64,000 bases of DNA, taken from positions 1,240,001-1,304,000 of the forward strand of contig JAZGUH010000483.1 in NCBI GenBank assembly GCA_037893225.1, read 5' to 3'. This document shows positions 35,164 to 46,700 of this stretch, piece by piece (positions within the stretch are counted from its first letter, which is position 1; each line of letters starts with the position of its first letter). The translations under genes and the position numbers were made by a program. The notes beneath the pieces are model-generated. The model was given only the letters and a program-made list of their open reading frames with translations, made no database searches and was not told the origin of the DNA. This DNA comes from Hippasteria phrygiana. Taxonomy: Eukaryota; Echinodermata; Asteroidea; Valvatida; Goniasteridae.

Positions 35164-38100
35164 AGGGGCATGATCTCTGTTCTAATTTACAATAATTCTC
35201 GTGGGAAAGAAGGCATTGACATAATTACTAAACAACAGTCACACATAATGGATATTAGTTATTATTTGTAGGACAAGAAGCACGAATTCGTGCAGGAGCC
35301 GCGTCGTCCACCTACGAATCAGTGAAGCATAGTAAATGTGGTAGCGCCCTCTTCTCTGTTGAGCCGTGTCGCGAAAACGAATTTGGCACAAGAAGAACAA
35401 CGCTAAGTAATTAGCGATTACAGAGCCCCGTCTGCGATGCGACGCTGCTAAAAATGAGTTCATATTGGCCTTATCAGGATACAGTTAGTTGGTCACGTTA
35501 AAAACAGTATGTAACTGAGGAGTGAACAGTTTTTTATCAGTCCACAAACACAATGTATGAAACGCTACAACATAAACAACTGGGACAATACCCTCAGTAA
35601 CATCTTCAACGTGAAATTGCATATCAAAATGAATCTTTATGACATCATCTTTGGGTTCCTTTTCAATTTACAGAGGGTTGACAAATTTAGAGTTTATGCA
35701 GAGCATCCGTTTTGAAAAGAAAATCCTTCATTCCACAGGGTTGTCCCACAAAACAAACATTTCTCATGGGAGACTACTTATAAAAGCAAAGATATGATGT
35801 ACCAGGATTATTTAAGATCTCAGCTTTCATATTAAACTACTCTTGTGACGTCATTCTATTAAGAAAAGTGTCGATTCTTTTTCAAGAATGTACAGTTACG
35901 TTATTTGACTTAATTCATCTCATACCTCAAAGCATTAGTAAGAATGGACACTTTTTGTTCCCTTGAAATCTTGACAATAGGTGAAAGGGACGTAGTTTTA
36001 AGTCGGAGAAACGACTCAAAGGGTGGACATTCTTTGATTCGAATGGGATCGGACGCTTCGCGTCCTCCCCCATTCCAATAAAGGAATGTCCACTTTATCG
36101 TCGTTTCTCCTTAACCGACACTCCCCAGGTGAGGCAATCGCTCATGACATCTTATACCGAATGAACACTTTAAAAAAGACTGGTGCAAATTTCGTTGTGG
36201 ACCAGATTGCTGAATGACATACTTGAAGATTGACTGCATCTTCCCCATTGTCCGTCTGTTGGGGGAGGTAAAATATTCTATTTTTTTTGCTACCAGTAAT
36301 GTGGGCCTAAACATTTGTGTCCCATTTGCTGTAGTCGTAGCTAGCTAGCTTGCTGATTAGGCCTATCATCGAATTCAATTTATGCAAGGTATCTGGTGGT
36401 TTTAGTAATTTTAAATCTTGTTTTAGTTCTTTTGAGTCGTTTTAGCCAAATGTAACACAGGCATCTCTTGGAACTTTTTCTTCTAATAGAAATGTACTTG
36501 ATGTATTTCCCCCCAATTTTAAAATCAATTGTAGATTTATAAAACGTGTTTACTATGTTAAAGTTGATGTGACCACTGTATAATTCAACCCAGATGGTGG
36601 CAAGAATAAACCAACCAAACCTAAACCTTCAAATATCGTCATCTGCAAAATCTTGATGCGAGAAGAAATAAATTCATCTCAAGCTTTGTAATAGCCTAAC
36701 ATACTGCACCTTTCGAGTCTAATGCCCTATAGGTTAGTCACCTCAGAACGTGCGCACTTTTGCTCTCAGACTACGCTGTAAAATGGTTCGGGTGTGATTC
36801 CCATCTCATGGAGACACGCACTTTGCCTCCTTATTAAAACCGTAAGCGAATAGCAGACTAAATATTATCTGCTATAATGTGGATGCCCCCTTGATACCGA
36901 CTGACGCCTTTCATAAGTCTTAATAGATTTTTATCCGTGTTTCTTTTTCTGGAAATGTCAGGCGGGGGTGCGAGAAAGATACTATAGATTGTTGGATGTA
37001 AAGTAAGTCTTGCAATAAGCCCCGCCTCTTTTAGGGGTTCAAACAGCAACCATACCGGTGTCGTTTGAATTTCCAATTTCCAAGTCTTCTCTCGGCTCTC
37101 TGGTAGTGTTTACTGGAGAGAAGCATTTGTAGTCTAGTGTCTTTATCATGCACCGTGCTTCAGCGGGGTTAATCAGACATCGTCGACAGGGTAAATAGTA
37201 ATTAAAAGCAGTAATCTTCCAGTTTATCTTAATAGTCATGCATGGCACAAACACAATATACATTACTCATTTATTACTCCTTGACATGGACGGATTATAA
37301 CAAGGAATATCTCCCTCACAGCAACCAAACAGCAGTATTTCCCCAATGATCAAATCTCGCATTCTCCCGCTTTGATGAATTGCAACATTTGATAAAAGGC
37401 ACACACGTCTACTAGCTCTTTAAAGTAAAATGCATAAAGATAATTATCTCATTAGTTTCATTATATTTTTTTTTAAGTGTTAAAATGTACAGTAAGTTTA
37501 AACAACGGGACCTGGCGTGTTTTATGAAACTGCCATAACTTATCTTAGCATTTTACCCACAGACACTAAATCCATTGGACGGAATCCGATCTTGTTTTTT
37601 TTCCTTCAATCAGGCACATCTTTCTTTTAAATTTTCAAACAATTTAAATAGAATATCAATTGTAGAATATCTTTTTCCAAAATATGTACAATACCTTCAT
37701 TTTAAATCCTGTTTAGATTTGGAAATCTTTGTTGGACGGATATTTAAAAAAAGCAAACATTTTCCTCTATCATGAAAAACTTTCAATATATATATATATA
37801 TATACACACATGGACAAATCATCTGTTGGAGGTAGAATGCTTACAGGCTAATATCAACTGCATGTATAATTACCAAAAGCTTACTGGACAGTTTATCAAT
37901 ATGTGGCGGCCGCAAGGGAAATCGGACATAAGTTGCATGACCTATTTTTTAAGTAAGTGCAATTTACATGAAAATCGTCAAAAAAAATCACGATTCCTCC
38001 TTTTTGTCAAAATACTGTAGTTTAAAGCATATTTAATTCAAAATACCTGGTTTGCTTTTGTGTTGAGAACATTAAATGTGTACAATTCGACATTTTAGTC

Positions 38101-38573
38101 TGGCGTACTTCCGAAAAAAGAGGGTATTCCATTCTCAATGCTGAATTTACGGCTCTATTTGAAAACCAAAATATCGTATAACAGTAATTTTGTCACCATT
38201 ACAAAACTTACATTATATATTTTATAAAGGATTGGAAATATCAATTTTCAGAATTTCCAACTTATGTCTGATTTCGCTTGCTGGTGCCACATATAATATC
38301 AATTGTATAATACATGTATTACCAAACTCCCTGTGATATAAATGCGTAGTTACTAATAATTAACAAATGCTACAGAGCTACATCCATGGTTACAGAAGCA
38401 ATTAAGAGTAACCTTGAAAGTCTGATTGGATTAACAAAGAGTAGAATCAACTAGGACAGAACAACAAATCTTTATCAATTCAATACAAAAAAATCACAGT
38501 TGCTGAAATATCACCGTTTTTCGCAGGAAGCCAAAGTTGATTGGAATCCCACACATTATTTACAGTAGAATGC
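35164..38573. other. Gene-free stretch
   Basis: It contains the fold-back at 36002-36119, a (TA)n run near 37787-37802 and AT-rich DNA. No exon was recognised. Confidence 0.4.
36002..36119. repeat. Fold-back element centred on GGACGCTTCGCGTCC
   Basis: GTCGGAGAAACGAC at the left pairs with GTCGTTTCTCCTTAACCGAC at the right. GTGGACATTC pairs with GAATGTCCAC, GAATGGG with CCCATTC, and the centre is GGACGC-TTC-GCGTCC. It is about 118 bp and almost wholly self-complementary. Confidence 0.8.
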
Positions 38574-38873
38574 CGCTTTAAAAGATAGTATACAACATTT
38601 GCAAACATCAAACAAATTTAACTACTAAATTATTACAAAATTTCGTACTAGACTGCAGGTAAATAGCAGTCTCAAGCATCCTGTGAAATCATGGCACCTG
38701 GTGTGCTGTCGTTTTTAAGAAAAGTTGAAATTTATTTTTTCCAATGAGTGTCTAAAATAGGGTCAGGGAACCAGACTACTAGAACATCATTTCTCTGTTT
38801 TCCCAGCAGCTATGCACAAATTCATTTATTTCTAAAAATTACAGAAAAAGCAAATGAGTAATACTACCTATGG
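38574..38873. repeat. TTAA-ended fold-back repeat family, copy d
   Basis: Inverse orientation to copy b. It carries CACCTGGTGTGCTGTCGTTTT, GGGTCAGGGAACCAGACTAC and TTTTCCCAGCAGCTATGCAC, and ends ATACTACCT. It is shorter than copy b and lacks the central palindrome. Confidence 0.7.
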
Positions 38874-38891
38874 CCGAGTTCATAGAGCCAT

Positions 38892-39286
38892 TAAAAAGGT
38901 TCTAGTATACATCATTTGCAAACCGTGAATTATTACGAAATACCGTACTAAAGTAAACGGCAGTCTCAAGCATTCTGTGAAATCAAGGCACCTGGCGTAC
39001 GTCGTTTTCAAGAAAAGTGTACATTTATATCGTTTTTCAACGATCGTCTGCCGACAATCGTTGGAAATAGTCTAGTTCCCTGACCTAATAATTCTCTGAC
39101 TTTATCAATTATTACGTTTTGTCTAAAGTATGGTCAGGGAACCAGACTACTGGAACATGTTTTTGTTTTCCCAGCATCTATGCACACAGTGTTACAGTAT
39201 TTGCTAGCACGCTATAAAACACTCACCCCCAAATCCATTTATTTCTGAAAATTACAGCAAAAGCAGATCATGTATACTACCTTTAA
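38892..39286. repeat. TTAA-ended fold-back repeat family, copy e
   Basis: Same orientation as copy d and adjacent to it. The right end is ATGTATACTACCTTTAA. It contains GATCGTCTGCCGACAATCGT, close to the central palindrome of copy b. Confidence 0.72.
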
Positions 39287-40248
39287 GCACACAATTATTT
39301 TGCTGACAGAGCCACCGTCCATTTCATGGGGACCATAAGCAACATGCAAACACAGCAAAGCGCTCACCAACTTTAGGAGCAAACATCACAATAACGTGAT
39401 ACAACAACAGAAATCTCAATGCACGGACAGGTGTTAATTAGCAGGCTACGAAATAGCACTAATCAAACTGGCCCCAGATCTGTAGACCCAAATAAAATAT
39501 AGCAGATTGCCATTATAAGGACTGTTCAGCAGAGGAGAAATTTCTTGGATTCACACGTATATGTGCAGTACAGTGGTTGTTCACGGTTCAAAATGACAGA
39601 AACCCACATTTGGCAGAAATATTAATTATTAATTAACTGCTCAAACGTTTTTACAATTTTCTGATATATAATTATTGGACTATGCACCTTTGACTTTAAG
39701 TGGTGAACAGATCTGTGTCTCTGCAATTTTTCCTGAGTAATGGCAGCACGTATTAATTGGTTTGTCCACTGAGACCTATTTCACCCAATCGACTGAACCT
39801 GATTTAAAGACCCATCTTACATTGTCTTAAACACGCTTGAAACAAATCTGTCATTTTTTTGTTCAATACAAAAACTTCTTTTTTTTAAGAGAGAAAACTT
39901 CTCCCAGTTGATGTACTTTGTGGTTTAAATCAATTTGGTTGACTCCAATGTCGCCTGTAGCCATCTCAAAGAAATATATGTGGTCGTCTTGGAAAATACT
40001 GCCCGGCAGGCACTAAAAACACTAAAAACAAGGGCCTCCTCCTTCCGTTTTGAAAAAAAGGCAAGCTGTTCAACATTTTGCCTTTTCTAAAGCCTTGCTG
40101 CTCATGTACATTCAAAGGTGCTACTCTGGCCTCCTTGGCAAAAAAGGACACCTGCCTTATCTGGGCACTTTCGGTCGGTCATGTCAAAACTTCCCACATT
40201 AATGCATCTTGGTACTCTGGCCACCTGCCTAATGTAGCCAGTGGTCAG
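39287..40248. other. Region downstream of the dynein gene
   Basis: No exon or structured repeat was recognised. It lies between copy e of the fold-back family and the dynein polyadenylation signal. Confidence 0.4.
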
Positions 40249-40254
40249 TTTATT
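40249..40254 (-). terminator. Polyadenylation signal of dynein heavy chain gene
   Basis: TTTATT on the + strand is AATAAA on the coding strand, about 220 bases after the dynein stop codon at 40476-40478. No other candidate lies closer. Confidence 0.55.
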
Positions 40255-40475
40255 GACACCCCGAGCTTTAAAACGGTCAACTCAAAACTGAACACCCTCT
40301 GTTGTCAAATGAAATCTGCGTGTGTCTAGTTTCCGTCTCCATCACATCTGGAGTCACTTTCATAAACATTGTATAACAGTTTTGTATGTACATACTAAAT
40401 GTTACAGTAGATGTTTTCTGAAAGCTTTTTAATAGTGGCCACCTGTTCACGGTTATCCCAGGGCCAACAACCTGC

Positions 40476-40733
40476 TCAATCATCCAGCTGACATAACAGT
40501 GCCACACCCCTGGTGATCCAGAGATCAGCCGGGTGTGACGTGGGCAGATCAATGGCCGTCACAAAGTTGGTAGAGTGACCGGTGGAGGACAGGGTACCAG
40601 CACGCTGCGAGGTACGATACAGGGGGCACTCGTACATCTTACCGGTCCACGTGGTGCCTCCCTCTCCCTGCATGGGGACTGGGGTGGGAGCAGCAGATGA
40701 AACTGAAGGCGGGGCAATGCCATCTGGGGAGAC
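40476..40733 (-). CDS. Dynein exon 13 (terminal)
   Basis: Acceptor CCATTTTCAG, stop TGA at 40476-40478. After a Pro/Ser-rich insert ([20 protein letters not shown]) it encodes [40 protein letters not shown] and [12 protein letters not shown]. The ending matches the usual C-terminus of axonemal chains. Confidence 0.96.
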   Translation of the reverse strand, partial: VSPDGIAPPSVSSAAPTPVPMQGEGGTTWTGKMYECPLYRTSQRAGTLSSTGHSTNFVTAIDLPTSHPADLWITRGVALLCQLDD

Positions 40734-43700
40734 CTGAAAATGGAGGACAACAAATTGTAATAGGTTAATACCGATCATCGTGAAATTTGGCGACTTCTTA
40801 TTGGAAAGGAGGGGTTCAGTTTCGTACCAAGACCAAATTTCTGTGATTCCCATGGTTACTATAGCAACTGATTTAAAAAAAAAGCATGGTAACTATGTGT
40901 TTTTGCTATTTTATTTTGTTGATATACAGGTACAAAATTAGTTTTGGAGGTCAATAAAAAATTTGCTACCCGAATTGACCTAATGTTGACGTAACATTGG
41001 CACATGACTTACAATGCATTATGGGAATCCAAAAATTAATTTAAATTTGGAAAATCCTTACTTGTTATAAAAAAAAAATCATATTTTGGGGGTAAAATCG
41101 AAATTTGTAAAAATATTTCCCGAAAATGACCTAAACATTTGGTACAGCGCCCCCACCGATGACCTTGGTTGTGAAACAAAGATTGTAATGATAAACGATG
41201 AGACAAATAATACATGCATTACATTTGAAAGCAACTTAATGAAAATTGTAAAAACTGTCAAAATATTTTGTACCAAAATGGGCATAAAACAGGAGGAATA
41301 TGCCATTTGGTGTTTATTGTATCATAATCATATGATGTGTTATAGATTACCTTCTAATGTATGTCTCTGGGCAGGTCTAAGAATTTGTGTGTGCTAGCGT
41401 TGCGTATGGGACATTCAGATTTCTGTTTTTCTAATTCTAATGTTGGGCATCCGCACACAGAAAACCAGCAAAGATTTTTGTTATAAAGTCCTTGGGATGA
41501 TTATGTAATTAAAGAAAACATCTTACTTACCACCCCCCCCCCCCCCCCCCGCCAAATATTTCAGTAAATTAGCTGAAGCACATGGACATCACATGGAGGG
41601 GACAATATGCCCCTCCCAGGCTTGTAACTAAAAGAATATCTTTGGCAAACTTCTGACTTATTTTGTTGAGTTGGGTGACATATGTTATATTTTGCAGTCT
41701 TCCAAATTTAAAAAAATTATCTTTATGCAAATCGCCTATCACAAGGCCAAAGGCCACTCGAGGTGTGGGCTACAGAGGAAAGTGTGGAAGAACCAGCACC
41801 TCACAATGAAACAAGACATCTGATCTCTTCACAGTATGAATAGGGTCGGGACGGGTAACTAGTCCACTGCATTAATAATGCCTCTACCCATATTAAGCGT
41901 AGAAGTGCTATAGCCCAGAACTGGGCTCGAATCCACAACTTGCAGAATTACCCGCAGACCACGAATTAAATGCTCCAACCTATTAGGCCACGGCACTTCC
42001 AAAATGAAATTATTCACTGAAAAATTCACCTGAACAGGGATGAAATGAACCTCTGGCAATCTGCAGAATCTCTCCTCTGGTTTGGAGTCCTGCAGGATGT
42101 AGCTAGCCAGGTCAAACCGTGCTCCGTCCAGGAACAGACCAAAGACCAGCACGCCCTCTGTAGGAGGGCTCGGGCCCTGGGGAAATCGGCAAGCAGAACA
42201 CAGACAAAATGAAAATAGTCCAACCTGGATGAAGTGGGCATCCAAGTGAATGGAGGAAGGTGGCCACCGTGAGCTTCTGGCAACTATAGAGCCCTTTTCA
42301 CACTATGCTCTTTACCCGGGTAATTACCGGGTTAACGAAAAATTTAACCCGGCAATTACCTGGGTAATGTGGAGCGTTCCCACTACAATTCTCCGGGTTA
42401 GAAATTCTCCGGGTTCACTGCCCCAAAACTCGACTTACCCGGGTAATTTCTAACCCTGCTCGCGAGGTGGGTTAACCCACCAATCTCGGGGTTAACGACG
42501 ACCTTGAGACGATTCTCCGGGTTACCATCAGTAGTGTGAATGCTCGCCGGGTTTTCTTCTACCTGGGTGCTTCGTCGTGTTTTATCTGCCAGCTTTGCGA
42601 AGGTGACGTAATTTATTAGTACGGCCGCCGTGGCTGGTACTTCGCCTTAATAAGTTTATTTTTACGTATATATACTTAATGAAAGGCACCAGTCTTCCGT
42701 GGATGATGCCTCGTCTTAATAAGTACATTTTACATACACTTAATGCAAGGCACCAGTCTAGACCGCACAGTTGCAATGACTAGACTTGAAATCAAGTCGG
42801 TAATTGGTCGGCATTAGTCCGACTGCACCACCGCGTATTATAATACTTACACCGCACTTTGCAGGGGTTACGTGTAGCGAACGGTATAATAATATGTGGG
42901 AGCGTGTGCAATAAATAGGGCCACTCTATTCAGTGTAGTGCGTATTATTTACGCTTACACTTGTTGGCTGCACAGCCTGTTCTTGGCATACCAGCACCCC
43001 ATCACTAACAACCGGACATAAGGGTTTAACGTATATATACACAAACTGTAAGTGATGTTTATGATGAATGTCTGGATCGACTCTGCAAGGAAGTGTGCAG
43101 CAGACAGAAACTAGACATACTTGAACTTCTTTTGACAACAGAGGGCGCTCTTCAGTTTTTTGGCCTTTTGCTATAATTACAGTGAAATCTCGATAAGTCA
43201 AACCTCAGGGGAATGGGCTCCAATTTCGAGTTAAGCGGAGTTTTGAGTTACCCAAGGTCCCCTTTTCCCCCAAAGATTACGTACGTGAATACCAAGCGAA
43301 TATCCAATGTAACGGCCGTGAAATAGAGCATTTTTAGGCGATCTTTGCTTCGCTTTCAGCCATTGCAGGTCTCCCCCTCTCTCGAGATGGTATGCGCCCT
43401 CTCTCGAGATGGTATGCGCCCTCTCTCGAGATGGCATGCGCCCTCTCTCAAGAAAACGATCCCGTGCGCGGCGCGGTGGTGCGGCGCGGCGGTACGGTAT
43501 GCGGCGTGCCTTGAAACGATCCATTCACCGGCAATATACGTCACTGCAGCAAGCACGTGCAACTGTGTGATTGGTCAGCAGTTCACTTAAATCATTGCCA
43601 ACTGCATTGTGGTTGCGTGCAGAACTGGGCGTATTTCTTCAAAGGATTGCGGCAACCGTTGCGGCCGCTTTGCATCTTCGGCCTTCCTGGGCGGGTCACC

Positions 43701-46700
43701 GGCGGTATGCTTTGATCACTGTAAGTTGCACCGCAATGAATAGGCTGCTCCAACGATACTACGGACGCTAATTGCCCCTTTGTTGCTTTTCTATAGCTGA
43801 GTTTGGGTTCATTGAATGTGATCCTGGGAGATTTCTTAACTTAACAAAAGGATTCCAGTTTCTTCCGTGGCCTAATTACGCACGTTTATTTCTGCACCTG
43901 GCGATTTTGAGTTCGACTTCGAGTTAGCGTGGGCATGTTTTATACATGATTTGCCATTCTTTTGAGGGGAATAAATGTTTACTTCGAGTTAACCAGGTTT
44001 TCGAGTTAACCGGTTTTGACTTATCGAGATTTGACTGATACAGCAAGCAGCAATTGCTCCAATTAATTGCAATATTGTTACAACCAAAATTGCAGTGGCG
44101 TAGGGTACATTCAACCATGCACTCATATTTGTGCGCACACGTACAGGAATTATACATTATTTATAAGAAAATGTCTACCAATGTAGGTTTCCATCCTTTT
44201 TGAACCACCCTTTAAAACAATCAAAACCAACCTTGAAAGCAATTTCTCTGACATTCACATGCTCTTCCACATTACTCAGCGATTCTTCTGTATCCTCGAC
44301 CCCAACCATGACCTTAAAGTCAAAGGTCAGTGAATCCACAGACACACCTTCTCTCCGAGCGTGGTTCTGGAGAACGGCTGTCAGGAAACCTAAACAAAAT
44401 TAAAATACAACTGCGAAAACAAATTTTTGGACCCCCGACAGTATCCAAACAACAGTAAAATTTTCCAAACACCATTTAAAAATTATAGTAAAACTACTAA
44501 GACATACCTGGAATGAATTACCAGTCAATCATAGCCACCTACAGAGTGACAAAGTGATTAAAATGTTGCCGGTCCAATCATTTTCCCCATAGCTATCAGA
44601 GTTGTAGTCGAGTCCCTGCAATTGTCCTTTCACAAGTCCTTTCGCAAGACCAGTCAGAAGTCCTTTCATAAAACCGGTCACAAGTAACTGGATGAACAAG
44701 GAATGCCTTTGTCAAAGCTCATTTGAATAGCTTGTGATTGGGATTAGGACTGGAGGGCTTGTGATGGACTTGCAGGGACTTGTGATGGACTGGACTACAT
44801 CCCTGATAGCTATAGATTCCAATTACTACATGACTGTCGGCTAGTTCCTGGATGTTCAAGTCTGGGAAAACAATGGAGCAAACTTGCTACATGTAGTGAA
44901 ATGGCCGACCTACTGAATGAATTTTAGGTCAAACGCTTCATTACAATCCCCAACAAACAGCAACACACGGCTAAGGTTATTTCTATTTGCAGGATGGAAA
45001 GGGTTAAGTAGTATATGCTACTTTTTTTTTCTATATTCACCAATATAAGAAATAACTTTTTTTTGAGGGGATTCTAAAATGTTACAAATTTGACAAACCT
45101 TGCGGAAAGAAAAATCCTGGCAGCCAGAAGCTCCGAGGCTGTTCACGTAAGGCATCAAGGTCAGCCAGGTCCACCGTCTGCTGACCTTTGGCCTTGCGCT
45201 CCTTGGCCTCTGACACCAAGTCCGACCACTTGGTGAAGAAGTCCACCCTGCGCTGGAGGTCACTGACCCAGGAGCCAAGAGGCTTACAGGACTCGTAGGC
45301 AGCGTGCTGTTTAAAGCAATAGACACATTTTACTTGTCAAGACAGCGAGCAGCAGGAAATGGCATTCTCTCACACCTGCTCCTTGCAACGTTGGAAAAGA
45401 GGGTCATGAACTTTGACCTCAAATTTCACCTCTTGACATGTTCATTTTTAATTGATGCATTTCCCCTGCGGGTGTCTGCCAACATCAAAATCTATACAAT
45501 AACAGTTTGAAAGGATATCAAGATCTGACGATGCATGAAGTTTCATGTGATTATTGGGAAGAGTTTTGAAAAAGTGTGAATGTGATTTGACGCAGGCGTT
45601 TTTATAGGCCCATCGGAAATTTAAAGCCCATCAAATTAATCCTCTGAAAAAAAAAATAAATGCCGCATCCGACAAATGAGTGGTACGTGGTGCATGCATG
45701 CAGTCACAGTGAGTATAAACCAGCCTTAACCTCTTGAAGACAGACGACGGCCATAGCCGTGGTTTGAAAAACTCCACCTGGCTGGTTGTCATCTATACGC
45801 GCACTCCTGAGCATACTCAATCTATTCATGTTTCAACTATATTGTTCTTGAATGGGAGTGTAATGAATAGATGGAGCTCTTTCAAACAAAGTTTTGAATC
45901 ACACGAATGGGGGTGCCTATTGTTTGCATTTACGCTTAGCTGCACAGCCCATTCTTGGCATACCATCCCCCATCAATGACAGCCGGACGCAAACTAGTCT
46001 CCCTCTGATTTATCCCTAGACCTACCTGGCTTATCTCTGGTACAGGACAGCTAGGACGGCTTGAATGTCAAACATAAAACACACTCAATCTTTAACCCTT
46101 CTAACTCTGATCTAAGCGAGACCTACGTGTTATGTCCACTACACAGAGCAGCTCGGATGGCTTGACTGACAAACACTCACTCTCAAACCCCCAACCTCTC
46201 TGATCCACCCCCCCTGACCTACCTGCCATGTCCCCGGCACCTTGTAATGTAGCAAGGCCTTGTACATCTCCTCTAGTGTCTCCGACATGACCACCTCCCC
46301 CTTGATGGCAAGGCACAGGGCAGCTAAGGTGGTGTGGATGATGGACAGAAGGCGGTTGAAGCGGTCCAATTCTTGTCGAAGAACCGTCAGGAGGGCAGAG
46401 GGGGTCTCCGGCTCCTGACTGAAAGGCTCCTCCTTGCTAACTGAGGAAATCATTGAAGAATTAAGATGGTTAAGATGTCTGCACTAGTATGCAGCAGGTC
46501 GTGGGTTGAAGTCCTACCCGAGTATAAGCCCACGAATTATTTCCCTACAGGCTCTCAGAACGCACCGAGCATGCAGTACTTCCAGGCCCTACATCGGAAA
46601 AGGGCGAATGTCTCTGTTAACATCCCGAACACAAGTTTCATCTTCTCACCAATTGTTGTCAATGCAAAAACAGAATGAAAGAACAAAGGCAAAATTTCAT

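Noticed and set aside
42300..42540. Telomeric GGGTTA array
   Set aside because: CCGGGTTA words are spaced irregularly in both orientations and belong to an intronic repeat.
45018..45326. 102-codon minus-strand frame over dynein exon 10
   Set aside because: The neighbouring frame carries the conserved dynein sequence with correct splice phases; this one is a shadow.
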